DNA of 49,074 nt from Methylococcales symbiont of Iophon sp. n. MRB-2018 (GCA_003666325.1 QPIL01000111.1:1-49074); one strand, 5' to 3'. Counted from the stretch's first letter, positions 1 to 8,622 are shown. The notes: generated from the letters alone by a model not told the origin. Numbers and translations are program-made.

Positions 1-437
1 GACATATTCGTTACCCCACTAAGGTTTGGACTATCGCTTGCACTCATCGTCATCGCGCTGGCGCCACGAAATGCACGCTCCATGCTCGTCCACTCGGCAG
101 TTCCCCATTGCTGTATGTCTATTAATTTCCCTGCATCCGCATCATTATTCAAGTTAAAGCGGGTGATGGTGTTTGTGGCTGTGACTATGTAGTCGCCAGC
201 AGCGGTGTAGGTATGCGTAGGGTTATTGCTGGTAATCTCTTGTTCGGCAGTGCCATCGCCCCAATTAATGCTGTAACCGCCCTCACTAGGGAAGGTCAGA
301 GTCAGATCACCCGCAGGCATCCGCCATTGGGTATTAAATGAGTCGTGTGAGTCTGCCTGTGAGGCGCTGCTGAATAAAAAACCCGATGCCAGTAGCAGGG
401 TAGTAATAATAAGGCGAGTAATATTTGTTTTTAGCAT
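1..437 (-). CDS. BspA-like (DUF285-type) surface protein, 5' part, runs off left edge
   Basis: An open frame on the minus strand starts with ATG at 437 and stays open to base 1 (145 codons seen). The N-terminus is a signal peptide (MLKTNITR, then a hydrophobic stretch ending near SASQA). The mature part has W-R-M-P-A-G-D, I-N-W-G-D-G-T, a THTY...AAGDY segment and W-x-x-M-x-x-A-F-x-G, ending at NLSGVTNM. This is the pattern of BspA/DUF285 surface repeat proteins, in which an INWGDGT-type domain precedes repeats containing 'F-x-G...nl...V-T-n-M'. A secreted or cell-surface role is inferred; the repeat-bearing C-terminal part lies outside the window. I see no convincing ribosome binding site, so the start is chosen for the signal peptide. 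Confidence 0.75.
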   Translation of the reverse strand, partial: MLKTNITRLIITTLLLASGFLFSSASQADSHDSFNTQWRMPAGDLTLTFPSEGGYSINWGDGTAEQEITSNNPTHTYTAAGDYIVTATNTITRFNLNNDADAGKLIDIQQWGTAEWTSMERAFRGASAMTMSASDSPNLSGVTNM

Positions 438-728
438 TTTTTTGACACTGTAATTGACGAATTTAATCCAAGGAGGATAGCAACCAAGGAGGGTAACAAT
501 ATGGTAGAAAGAACACAAGGGAGATTAGGTTTAAAAATTAAGGTTTTATACCATATTCAATGATAAATGGTATAAGAGCCGCTTCACTCCCTCCGTCATT
601 CCTGCGTGTTCTAAGCAGGAATCCAGGTGTTTAAAACTAGATTCCCGGTAACAGATTTGGGGAGTGATGTGCGGTAACAGATTAGGTCACATAGTCTGCT
701 ATGCTCCCTTCGTTGTGCTTTAAATGAT
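438..728. other. Intergenic region without a gene; carries a dispersed palindromic repeat
   Basis: Nothing coding is supported here. The 20-codon reading frame after AAGGAGGGTAACAAT near 487-501 ends at once. Bases 583-690 are a dispersed palindromic repeat listed separately. Confidence 0.5.
583..690. repeat. Dispersed REP-like palindromic repeat, copy R1
   Basis: The stretch contains CATTCCTGC...GCAGGAATCC as inverted arms around GTGTTCTAA. It is followed by GATTCCCGGTAACAGATTTGGGGAGTGA. A closely similar sequence is at 9014-9136 (same arms, same TTCTAAGCAGGAATCCA core), and related 'CGTCATTCCCGAAG' segments occur at 8735-8790 and 38297-38375. Its presence in intergenic regions only suggests a REP/MITE-type family. 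Confidence 0.7.
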
Positions 729-1895
729 TTATTTCGCAGTTGAGCGATAATATTCAATCGCTGCTGCTACGCCGCTCCCTGCTGTAATATCAATGCCATT
801 ATCTAATAAAGCCATTTCAACACCAGCAATTGCACCCAGCATTGATACATCGTTCATATCACCTATATGTCCAATACGAAACACTTTACCCATTAGTTCA
901 GCTAACCCACCACCTAAAGAAATATTGTATTTACTATATGCTGTAGCAATAACATCACGCGCATCTTTATCTTTTGGTACTACAATGGCAGACACAGTAT
1001 CTGATTCAAAACCTGGTTGAGCGCAGAGTTTTAATCCCCATGCGGTAATAGCTCGACGCGTACCTTCTGCTAAACGGAAATGGCGAGAATAAACATTTTC
1101 CATGCCTTCTTCAAGTAACAGGTCAATTGATTTACGCAAACCATGTAACATGGGTGTAGACGGTGTGTAAGGCGTATAACCGTCTTTGTTTTGCGCCATT
1201 TGGTCTTGAAGGTCCAGAAAACAACGTGGAAAAGTGGCTGTTTCAGTGCATTTTAGTGCTTTTTGACTAAAGGCAAGTATGGCTGCACCTGCGGGCAACA
1301 TAAAACCTTTTTGTGAGCCACTAATAGCCCCGTCAACACCCCAGTCATCCATGCGAAATTCAATACTGGCAATAGCACTCACGCCATCAACATATAAAAG
1401 GGCAGGGTGGTTGGCAGCATCCATGACTTTACGAACTCCAGCAATGTCACTGGTTACACCAGTTGCCGTTTCGTTATGCGTGGCTAGAACTGCTTTGATT
1501 TCATGCCCTGTATCTTCTTTTAAACGGGCTTCCATTGCATCAAGAGGAATGCCTTTGCCCCATTCAATTTCAACTACTTCTACATCAAGACCTAAGCGTT
1601 GAGCCATGCTCATCCATAAATGACTGAATTGTCCAAAACGATATATTAATACTTTGTCACCTGGGTTAAGCGTATTTGTTAAAGCAATTTCCCAACCTGC
1701 AGTACCGGTTGCAGGAAAAACAAAAGTTTGACCTGTTTCTGTTTTGAATATTTTCTTTAAGTCTTCAAGAATAGGTTTAAACAGTTTAGGAAATGAAGGA
1801 GATCTATGGTCTTCCATTGGCAGATGCATGGCACTTAAAATTTCGTGTGGTGTGTTAGTGGGACCTGGAATGAATAAGTGGTTGCGACCTGCCAT
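729..1895 (-). CDS. sgaA: Serine-glyoxylate-type aminotransferase (class V, PLP-dependent)
   Basis: The 388-residue product is a class V aminotransferase of the alanine/serine-glyoxylate aminotransferase group. Visible hallmarks are the N-terminal PGPTNTP, R32-S-P-S-F, GTAGWE near 64-69, YVDGVSAIAS near 168-177 with the PLP-contacting Asp170, and S-G-S-Q-K-G with the Schiff-base lysine at about residue 196. The reaction expected from the family is serine + glyoxylate to hydroxypyruvate + glycine. In methylotrophs this belongs to the serine cycle, and in type I methanotrophs it often occurs as part of an incomplete cycle or as glyoxylate detoxification. The start is supported by GAGG seven bases upstream of ATG. 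The gene stands alone, facing away from hps. The alternative assignment is alanine-glyoxylate aminotransferase; substrate preference cannot be read from sequence. Confidence 0.88.
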   Translation of the reverse strand: MAGRNHLFIPGPTNTPHEILSAMHLPMEDHRSPSFPKLFKPILEDLKKIFKTETGQTFVFPATGTAGWEIALTNTLNPGDKVLIYRFGQFSHLWMSMAQRLGLDVEVVEIEWGKGIPLDAMEARLKEDTGHEIKAVLATHNETATGVTSDIAGVRKVMDAANHPALLYVDGVSAIASIEFRMDDWGVDGAISGSQKGFMLPAGAAILAFSQKALKCTETATFPRCFLDLQDQMAQNKDGYTPYTPSTPMLHGLRKSIDLLLEEGMENVYSRHFRLAEGTRRAITAWGLKLCAQPGFESDTVSAIVVPKDKDARDVIATAYSKYNISLGGGLAELMGKVFRIGHIGDMNDVSMLGAIAGVEMALLDNGIDITAGSGVAAAIEYYRSTAK

Positions 1896-2243
1896 TGTAT
1901 GCCTCGTATGTGTTGAAATATGATTAAGCTTGTTTGAAAAAGAGGAAAAGCTTAAAGATGATTAGATGATATTCTATGATGGCAGAAAAAAGTAAGGTAT
2001 TCAAGTTTGGGGGTTTTAACTTTTTTTGGGTTTATGCCATTTTCTATTTTTCATTTTTACCCTCTCTGGTGGTGGGCAAACGCAGCTTACTGGAGAGGAC
2101 TTAAAAGCCCTTGCTGGCTATCCACTTTTTATTTTTTGTATCAAAGGGTAGGGCGGTTAGATAATTAAACCTTGTATTATTGACCCTAAACTCTAATCGC
2201 TTAGGGATACTTAATAATATTTGGTATTTAACAGCTTGAATAA
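1896..2243. other. Divergent intergenic region between sgaA and hps, no gene seen
   Basis: No convincing coding region. Two TTAAGCTT/AAGCTTAA octamers (1924-1931 and 1948-1955) lie 16 bases apart, just upstream of the sgaA start. Bases 2062-2085 include a CTGGTGGTGGGCAAACGC segment that resembles the end of the 52-bp repeat array near 46620-46640. Confidence 0.4.
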
Positions 2244-2272
2244 TTGACATATACGCATATTCTGATTTAAAG
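2244..2272 (+). promoter_or_regulatory. Candidate sigma70 promoter of hps
   Basis: A perfect TTGACA at 2244-2249 is followed after 17 bases by TTAAAG (2267-2272), a weak -10. A start near 2279 would give a leader of about 50 nt before the hps ATG. The -35 match is clear; the -10 is poor. Confidence 0.4.
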
Positions 2273-2329
2273 TTTCGGTTGCAAAAAATAATTATAAGAA
2301 TTTCTTTTTTAAAACTCGGAGTACATAAC

Positions 2330-2974
2330 ATGGCAACACCATTAATCCAGATGGCAATCGACGCATTAGATTTTGATGCCTCAGTTGCATTAGCAGAAGA
2401 AGTAGCCCCTTATGTTGATATTTTTGAAATTGGCACCCCATGTATTAAACACAATGGTGTACCTTTAGTAGAAGAGCTAAGAGCAAGGTTTCCTGACAAA
2501 CTACTTTTAGTTGACTTAAAAACAATGGATGCAGGCGAATACGAATCTACACCATTCTACGCAGCAGGTGCAGACATCTGTACTGTGCTCGGTGTATCAG
2601 GTCTGGCGACATGCACAGGCGTGATTAAAGCAGCCAAAGCACACGGAGCAGAAGCACAAATTGACCTAATTAATGTAGCTGACAAAGCAGACTGTGCTAC
2701 TGCCACTGTAGAGGCAGGTGCACAAGTTATAGGTATACACACTGGCTTAGATGCACAAGCAGCAGGTGAAACACCATTTAATGACTTGGCAGAAATCTTG
2801 GGATTAGGCTTGGATGTCCGTATCTCAATTGCAGGTGGCATCAACCAAACTACAGTACAAGATGTAGTACGTGCAGGTGCAAACATCATTGTAGTTGGTG
2901 CAGCCATCTACGGTGCGCCATCACCTGCGGAAGCGGCTAGTGAAATCAGAGAGCTTGTAGAAGCAGCGGTTTAA
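2330..2974 (+). CDS. hps: 3-hexulose-6-phosphate synthase (RuMP pathway)
   Basis: The 214-residue protein begins MATPLIQMAIDALDF and is a single-domain TIM barrel of the OMP decarboxylase suprafamily. Supporting motifs are DIFEIGTPCIK near 30-40, L-L-V-D-L-K-T-M-D-A-G-E-Y near 58-70 (the D-x-K-x-x-D metal/phosphate motif), and the C-terminal IAGGINQ and I-I-V-V-G-A-A-I phosphate loops. It condenses formaldehyde with ribulose 5-phosphate to hexulose 6-phosphate, the entry step of the RuMP cycle. I chose the ATG at 2330, preceded by GGAG, rather than an in-frame start 17 codons upstream that lacks a ribosome binding site and is not family-like. It is not fused to the isomerase PHI, and no phi gene is adjacent. 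A 43-unit heptamer tract starts about 20 bases after the stop. Confidence 0.95.
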   Translation: MATPLIQMAIDALDFDASVALAEEVAPYVDIFEIGTPCIKHNGVPLVEELRARFPDKLLLVDLKTMDAGEYESTPFYAAGADICTVLGVSGLATCTGVIKAAKAHGAEAQIDLINVADKADCATATVEAGAQVIGIHTGLDAQAAGETPFNDLAEILGLGLDVRISIAGGINQTTVQDVVRAGANIIVVGAAIYGAPSPAEAASEIRELVEAAV

Positions 2975-3300
2975 AAAGGACGAAAGAGTCTCAAGACGAA
3001 AGACAAAAGACAAAAGACGAAAGACGAAAGACGAAAGACGAAAGACGAAAGACGAAAGACGAAAGACGAAAGACGAAAGACGAAAGACGAAAGACGAAAG
3101 ACGAAAGACAAAAGACAAAAGACGAAAGACGAAAGACGAAAGACGAAAGACGAAAGACGAAAGACGAAAGACGAAAGACGAAAGACGAAAGACAAAAGAC
3201 AAAAGACAAAAGACAAAAGACAAAAGACAAAAGACAAAAGACAAAAGACAAAAGACAAAAGACAAAAGACAAAAGACAAAAGACAAAAGACGAAAGACTC
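2975..3300 (+). repeat. Heptanucleotide tandem tract T1, (GACGAAA/GACAAAA)x43
   Basis: From 2995 to 3295 there are 43 contiguous 7-bp units in perfect register with no insertion or deletion. The only variation is G or A at the fourth position, and the two types occur in blocks (mostly GACGAAA first, mostly GACAAAA later). An irregular lead-in (GGACGAAAGAGTCTCAA) starts four bases after the hps stop. On the complementary strand all three frames are open and rich in Phe/Ser/Leu; this is a consequence of 7-bp periodicity, not a gene. Confidence 0.97.
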
Positions 3301-3540
3301 CTTGATTTTTGGTGGTTTCTTATGGGGGAGTGAAGTGGCTCTTTATCCTAGTCAACAAATAACTCTGAATGAAAGGGGTTTAGTTGTTTTGTGTTTGGGT
3401 TGGTTTTGTTGGTCTATTTTATCAGCAAAATGACTAAGAAATAGGCGTTATTTTATCAAATACTGCTTGTTTTTTTCTATGGTTTTTGTTTAATTTATTG
3501 TTATAAATCAGGTGGTTGTTGTGTTTTTTAAGGGTTTACT
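3297..3540 (+). repeat. Dispersed ~200-bp non-coding repeat L, copy A
   Basis: Starts with CTTGATTTTTGGTGG directly after tract T1 and ends near TTTTTTAAGGGTTTAC. Most of it recurs inverted at 8815-9013 and in direct orientation at 46673-46862. Shared blocks include CAACAAATAACTCTGAATG (A and B), AAGAAATAG.CGTTATTTTA.CAAATACTG, and a TTTATTGTTATAAATCA block. No open frame of note. Its function is unknown; it could be a non-autonomous element or a conserved RNA. Confidence 0.8.
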
Positions 3541-3716
3541 AATTAAAAATCCTTTTCTAAAGACAATGCAGTTATAGTAAGTTACATTGTCTTCTGGAAA
3601 ATGGAAAAGTTAGTTTTCTTGTTGATAATGTTCTCTGACAAGTTTTTTTGTTCTGGTGTATCATTTGCAAAAGATTTGTCTGATTCCAACATAATGAGTA
3701 AAAGAGGGATAATTCG
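3541..3716. other. AT-rich leader region upstream of the SGVxKY repeat gene
   Basis: Non-coding, strongly AT-rich, with no repeat recognised. It should carry the promoter of the 3717 gene, but I cannot single out a convincing -35/-10 pair. GAGGGA at 3704-3709 is the ribosome binding site for the ATG at 3717. Confidence 0.4.
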
Positions 3717-5294
3717 ATGAGTGGTTTTTTAGCAGCGTTTCCGTTTTTTTCTGAAAAACGACCAGACTCTGAAATTTACAGGGCTGAGACACTTTCTCCT
3801 GTTTCTTCAGATAGTTTGAACGGTTTAACAACTGTTGCAAAATATGTAGATAATTTACCTGTTATTAGTGGTGTCGATAAATATTTGGGTCAGCAAGAAA
3901 ATAATGTACTTGCTGTACAAACAGGTTCTTCTGGTGTGGAAAAATATTTAGATAATGTTCTTGTTAAAACAGGCGTTTCAAATTATTTGGATAACACTGA
4001 AACAACTGTGGTTTCTGGTGTTTCTCGATATGTAAAAAATCAATTAGAGGATGCACCTAGTGGTGTGGATAAATATATGGCTGCACAGTTGCTTGTTGCT
4101 AAAAACATTGTGCCAATGAGTAGTGTGGAGCAATACCTAAAAATACAAGCTAAGATTGTAAAAGTACCGGTTGTTTTGAGTGGTGTTGATAAGTATATGG
4201 TCTCTCAAAATGTCACTAAAGAAGCAACAACTGTTGGCAAATATCTAGCTAAAAAAATTGTTGCTGCTAGAGTAAGTTCTAGTTTGTCTGGTGTAGCGAA
4301 ATATCAGCTTGAACAAGAGGTTGCAGAAAAAAAGAGAGAGGCAGCTATGATTGTTGAACGATATATAGAACAACAGGCTATTCTTACCCAAAAAAGATTA
4401 GTAGCTGAAACAGAAGCAGCCGTGATTACTGAAGCAGAAGCAAGAATCGCACTCGGTATGGCTGAATTGGATGCAGAGAGTGATCAAACATTATCAGCGG
4501 TAGGGAAATATGCTAAGAAGCAGGCAGAGTTAGAAAAAAACAGGCCTACTGTAACCCGTGTTGATAAATATTTGGCTAATAAAATTGTTGAAGCTAGCAA
4601 AAAACCAAAATTAAGTCGTGTAGAAAAATATCTAGCAGGTCTGGCAATAGCGGCTAAAACTGCACCGAAATTGAGTGGTGTAGAAAAATATTTACAGCAA
4701 CAAGTTCAAGCCAAGAAGTTAGTAACTAAGGCTAGTAGTGTTGCTAAGTATGTAATACAAAAAGAGGTCGCGGATAAATATAAGCCTGAGGTCAGTGGCG
4801 TCGCAAAATATGTAGCCAGTGTCAGGTCGATGGTTGATGCTGCCGCATCTGTTTTTGATAAAAGTTTAGAGGGTGAATTTATTCCTGCCAATGACTCTGA
4901 ATCATCGGTTGATAAATATGTTCAGAATCAAGAAGCCATTGCAATTAATAACAGACCGTCAGGGGTCGATAAATATTTGCAGAATCGTCCTAGCTCCGAT
5001 GTTGAAAAAGTAGAATGTATAGGATCTACGCGTGTTGAAAGATACCTTGAAGATAAGGCATTGCTTGAAAAAGAAAATGCAATTTCAGGTGTTGCTAAAT
5101 ATTTATCTCAGCAGGAAAATAGTAAACCAAGTGGTGTAGAAAAATACCTTAAAGCAAGGCCTGATATTGTAAAAGCACCTGTTCAATTAAGCAGTGTTGA
5201 TAAATATATGCAACAACAGGAGATCATTGCAAAAGAATTGGCCATTGCAAATGCAACCGGTGTTGAAAAATATCTACTGAGTGTGGCTGACTAA
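3717..5294 (+). CDS. SGVxKY-motif repeat protein, function unknown
   Basis: I do not recognise this 525-residue protein as a known family. Its outstanding feature is about 24 copies of [S/T]-[G/S/R]-V-[D/E/A]-K-Y-[L/V/M], often followed by two or three residues and Q or K. The motif tyrosines lie near residues 43, 56, 78, 90, 105, 120, 140, 160, 176, 196, 216, 265, 285, 305, 325, 345, 365, 401, 420, 443, 462, 477, 497 and 519, so long runs have an exact 20-residue period. Linkers are rich in Ala, Lys, Val, Glu and Gln and nearly lack Cys, Trp and His; no signal peptide or membrane segment is evident after the first 15 residues. The start has GAGGGA seven bases upstream. The next two genes, on the same strand, encode oxygenase-like proteins. 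A scaffold or multivalent linker presenting one binding motif many times is an inference by analogy with repeat linkers of carboxysomes and pyrenoids. Confidence 0.85.
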   Translation: MSGFLAAFPFFSEKRPDSEIYRAETLSPVSSDSLNGLTTVAKYVDNLPVISGVDKYLGQQENNVLAVQTGSSGVEKYLDNVLVKTGVSNYLDNTETTVVSGVSRYVKNQLEDAPSGVDKYMAAQLLVAKNIVPMSSVEQYLKIQAKIVKVPVVLSGVDKYMVSQNVTKEATTVGKYLAKKIVAARVSSSLSGVAKYQLEQEVAEKKREAAMIVERYIEQQAILTQKRLVAETEAAVITEAEARIALGMAELDAESDQTLSAVGKYAKKQAELEKNRPTVTRVDKYLANKIVEASKKPKLSRVEKYLAGLAIAAKTAPKLSGVEKYLQQQVQAKKLVTKASSVAKYVIQKEVADKYKPEVSGVAKYVASVRSMVDAAASVFDKSLEGEFIPANDSESSVDKYVQNQEAIAINNRPSGVDKYLQNRPSSDVEKVECIGSTRVERYLEDKALLEKENAISGVAKYLSQQENSKPSGVEKYLKARPDIVKAPVQLSSVDKYMQQQEIIAKELAIANATGVEKYLLSVAD

Positions 5295-5396
5295 AAACTT
5301 TGCTAATTTGAATGTGTTCTTAGTCTGGTTTATAGCATAACTCGGCTAATCTGCACTGGCTTACCTTTGTTTATCCCTTCATATAAAAACTAGATC

Positions 5397-7556
5397 ATGA
5401 ATAATCGTGAACATGTTTTTTCCCCACCCTTTGAAACGTCATTATCTAAGCCTTCTTTTGATGGTTTGAGTTTAGTTGATAATATTGATACAAGGCAGTT
5501 ATTTTATTTACTGAATCAACCTGAAAAACAATATCAAGTTTCTAGTTTAGCTTATGATTTTATCTGTTATAAGTTAAATGTTGCTAAGCATTTTTATGGC
5601 TCATCTATTGATCATTGCTATGATGTTAAATCAATAGCTCAATTAAAGATCACAAAAATTGCCCCGTTAGCGCAACATTTTTCGGTTTTAGATAATCAAT
5701 TGGAATGTGTTAGACAAACTACCGCTATTCAACTAAGTCAACCCTGCTGGTTGAAAAATACTTTTCAAGTTTCTTGTAGTCAGAATAAGGTGGCATTACA
5801 GCTAATGTCCTTATTTTATAGTTTTACTGTGAATGATCAGCAAAAAATCAGTTTAGATGTTTCATATCGATCACTATTATTGAGGCTAGGTGTTAAACAA
5901 CCCCCTTTGTACACTCAGGAATTTGCACAACAAGAGGATGTTTTAGATGAGGTTTTTAACTTTTCTTCAATTCAACTTTCTTTAATGCAATTTCCACGGT
6001 TATTGTTCCCAGAAATTTTAGGCTTTACTCTGGCATTTTTGCAAATGCCAACATTGATTGAAATTTGTTTTCCTGATCATCAATTAAATTCTGATTTTTT
6101 TAAGCAAAGACAACAGAAAATTACAGTACAAAAAAAAGCGTTATCTATTTGTATATCAGACTATTTGGCTTTATTTAAGCAACAGAATGATGCGTTATGG
6201 CGAAGAATACAATATGGTTTTTTTCTCTTTCAACAGCAAATATTAATTTGCAGAGATCAATTGTCTCAACTCTTTGAGAAGCAACTGACTATTGCACAGA
6301 AGGTGGCATCTTTATTTCAACAGAAAGCGATAGCTGCACTTGGTCATCATCAAAACACATTGCTTGAGGGGGTTTCTTTAGATCACTGGTTTTCTAATAT
6401 GCCAAATAATTCTGAGGCATTTTTACAGGCATTAAAAAACTCAAAATTTGTTGATATAAACCAGCCGGAGAATAGTAAACTGTTAAAGCTATTCGATTTT
6501 AAAGGCCCTATGTTAGGTGTATTAAATAGTAAGGAGCGCGAGCTATTACTAAGATGGTTAAAAAGTGATGGTAATATTCTGTTAACAACAGAGGTAGTAG
6601 AAAAAGACTTATCTAACGCTGGTTTATTGGCAAAAGTTTTAACCCGCCAAACTGCTAGATACCAAAAAATAAATAATAGAGCGCTTTATTATTATCTTGT
6701 TAATGCTGACTTATTTCCTGATGTATTGTTATCGGTCACTAATAAAATAAAAAGGTTGTTGCAGGTTTGTGATTTTTTTTCTCATATTCCTTTTAAAAGG
6801 TATAGCCATGAACAGTTTGATAAATATATTGCAGAAATTTATTATACTGAAATGAGGGCTTATCAACCTTTACAAGGTCGGCCTAAAATATCTAAACCCG
6901 CTTATCTTTGGGGCTTAGAGCAGGTTGCACCAATGATATTAATTGATGGCTGTTGGCTACAGAATAGTCTGGCTATAAAACAGAGCAATGCGGACATCGG
7001 TGAAATATTGTTTGGTATTTATCGAGATGAAATTGGCAATGGTGTTTTACAACAAAACCATCCTTATATTTTTAAACAGTTACTCGATAGTCTCTCTATA
7101 GCGGTTCCTGCCGTTCATAGTAAGGATTTTATAAATCATCCGGGATTTATTAATAGTGCGTTTGATTTGCCAGTTTATATGTTGGCTTTATCTTATTTTC
7201 CAATACAATTCTTACCTGAATTATTAGGACTCAATATGGCAATCGAGTTAAGTGGCTTAGGCAAAAGCTATATGCAATTGGTGGATGACTGGCGTTATTG
7301 GGATATAGACCCAACTATTGTTAGCATTCATATATCTATTGATAACTATGCTTCTGGTCATACTTACTTGGCAAAAAAAGCTATTAAACTGTATTTAGAT
7401 CAGATTCAAAATATGACTGCAGATAGTGTAATAGTTGATAAGCACTGGCGACGAATTTGTTGTGGTTATAGTTCTCTGCGATTGGTAGGGGCTAGATTTA
7501 AACTGGCAATGCCTGTGACATATTTGGCAAATAAATATTCTTTTCATCAAGGTTAG
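5397..7556 (+). CDS. Two-domain haem-oxygenase-like diiron oxidase (HDO) family protein
   Basis: The 719-residue product has a C-terminal domain (about 480-719) typical of the 'iron-containing redox enzyme' HDO superfamily (UndA, BesC, SznF-like fold). Visible motifs are G-E-I-L-F-G-I-Y-R-D-E-I-G-N-G at 535-549, N-H-P-Y-I-F at 554-559, L-P-E-L-L-G-L-N-M-A-I-E at 606-617, and H645, D649 and G-H-T-Y-L-A-K-K-A at 654-662. These supply the candidate ligands E536, D544/E545, H555, E617, H645, D649 and H655. Residues about 130-290 look like a second, degenerate copy (F-P-E-I-L-G-F-T-L-A-F at 204-214; W-R-R-I near 268-271 matching W-R-R-I near 684-687) that lacks the histidines. No signal peptide. 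The downstream hydroxylase gene starts 10 bp after this stop, so the two are probably co-transcribed. The substrate is unknown; C-C cleavage, N-oxygenation or desaturation are all known in the superfamily. Confidence 0.8.
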   Translation: MNNREHVFSPPFETSLSKPSFDGLSLVDNIDTRQLFYLLNQPEKQYQVSSLAYDFICYKLNVAKHFYGSSIDHCYDVKSIAQLKITKIAPLAQHFSVLDNQLECVRQTTAIQLSQPCWLKNTFQVSCSQNKVALQLMSLFYSFTVNDQQKISLDVSYRSLLLRLGVKQPPLYTQEFAQQEDVLDEVFNFSSIQLSLMQFPRLLFPEILGFTLAFLQMPTLIEICFPDHQLNSDFFKQRQQKITVQKKALSICISDYLALFKQQNDALWRRIQYGFFLFQQQILICRDQLSQLFEKQLTIAQKVASLFQQKAIAALGHHQNTLLEGVSLDHWFSNMPNNSEAFLQALKNSKFVDINQPENSKLLKLFDFKGPMLGVLNSKERELLLRWLKSDGNILLTTEVVEKDLSNAGLLAKVLTRQTARYQKINNRALYYYLVNADLFPDVLLSVTNKIKRLLQVCDFFSHIPFKRYSHEQFDKYIAEIYYTEMRAYQPLQGRPKISKPAYLWGLEQVAPMILIDGCWLQNSLAIKQSNADIGEILFGIYRDEIGNGVLQQNHPYIFKQLLDSLSIAVPAVHSKDFINHPGFINSAFDLPVYMLALSYFPIQFLPELLGLNMAIELSGLGKSYMQLVDDWRYWDIDPTIVSIHISIDNYASGHTYLAKKAIKLYLDQIQNMTADSVIVDKHWRRICCGYSSLRLVGARFKLAMPVTYLANKYSFHQG

Positions 7557-7566
7557 GCAGTCTGCT

Positions 7567-8622
7567 GTGTTTAATCATTTAAAGTATTTAGCCTGTTTTT
7601 ATTTCCCCTGTTCTGTCCTTATTTTCTTATATACAGGCCCTCATAGTGTAATCAATGCAGTAGCATGGACTCTACCGCTTTGGTTAATTATTCTGGCAGA
7701 TTTATTAAGTCCTAAAATCAACCCCTGCAATAACAAAAAAGTGGTATCCCCTGTTTTTTACGATGCTATTTTATATGCTTTAACAGCCATACATTTTTTG
7801 ATCATAAGTTTATTGCTTATCTATGCCAGCCAATTACAATGGCATTCAATAAATAGTAGTGTCACTTCAATAGTTAATTTAATAGTTTTGAGAATACTGG
7901 TTGGAACTACGTCAGGAAGCTCTGCAATTATTGTGGCACATGAATTAATACACCGCCCCCAGTTTTATATGAGATTGATGGGGCGAATGTTGTTATATAC
8001 CGTATGCTATGAACATTTTGTGACTTTCCATCTTCGCAGTCATCATTTAACAGTAGCAACAGTTGATGATATGGCTACTGCACGGATAGATGAAAGCTTT
8101 AATGATTACTGGAAACGTGTTTTTACTGGGCATTTTAGCTGCGCTTGGTCTTTAGAAATGGAAAGGATCAATATTCATACTTCAGCTACTTTTTTTTACA
8201 AAATATTTGCCAATACGATTTTACAGGGGTTATTTGTTGAGTTTATTTTAATCGTTCTTATCATTATTAATTTTGGCTGGGTTGCTACATTTATTTTTCT
8301 GATTCAGGCTTTATCTGGTGTACGTTTACTTGAGACGATTAACTATTTTCAGCATTGGGGACTGGGGCAAGGTGAAGATAGAAATGGTTTAGCCTGGGTC
8401 AATCAGTCTTGTGTTAGTGAATATGCTTTAGTAGGCTTATCAAATCATATTGCACATCATCAAAATTCAGCAACGCCATTTCAAAGTACCCTTTATAGTG
8501 AGCAAGGACCAATAATGCCTTATGGCTATTTTGTAACAAATCTTTGGGTCAAGTTAAATAATGCTTCTTTCAGAAATGTATCAAAACAACGTTTAGAGAT
8601 TTTTTTTAGGACTCAGGAGTAA
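7567..8622 (+). CDS. AlkB/XylM-type integral-membrane di-iron hydroxylase
   Basis: The 351-residue protein has about six hydrophobic segments and the histidine boxes of membrane alkane/xylene monooxygenases. These are H-E-L-I-H-R (His125, His129), H-L-R-S-H-H (155-160) followed by V-A-T and M-A-T-A-R, N-Y-F-Q-H-W-G-L (259-266), and L-S-N-H-I-A-H-H (291-298). The signature N-Y-x-x-H-x-G-L and the VAT...ATAR segment favour AlkB-type hydroxylases over acyl-CoA or sphingolipid desaturases. The enzyme would sit in the inner membrane and need a rubredoxin-like electron donor, which is not seen in the window. The start codon is GTG, 10 bp after the HDO stop. The last residues (R-T-Q-E-stop) are encoded by heptamer-like sequence (GGACTCAGGAGTAA), so the native C-terminus seems to have been overwritten by tract T2. 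Confidence 0.85.
   Translation: MFNHLKYLACFYFPCSVLIFLYTGPHSVINAVAWTLPLWLIILADLLSPKINPCNNKKVVSPVFYDAILYALTAIHFLIISLLLIYASQLQWHSINSSVTSIVNLIVLRILVGTTSGSSAIIVAHELIHRPQFYMRLMGRMLLYTVCYEHFVTFHLRSHHLTVATVDDMATARIDESFNDYWKRVFTGHFSCAWSLEMERINIHTSATFFYKIFANTILQGLFVEFILIVLIIINFGWVATFIFLIQALSGVRLLETINYFQHWGLGQGEDRNGLAWVNQSCVSEYALVGLSNHIAHHQNSATPFQSTLYSEQGPIMPYGYFVTNLWVKLNNASFRNVSKQRLEIFFRTQE

Noticed and set aside
2101..2331. 76-codon minus frame upstream of hps
   Set aside because: Antisense to the hps promoter and leader, no ribosome binding site, no recognisable motif.
2921..3286. Three overlapping minus-strand frames of 93-121 codons rich in Phe, Ser and Leu
   Set aside because: They are produced by the 7-bp tandem repeat, which lacks stops in any frame; no ribosome binding site or family.
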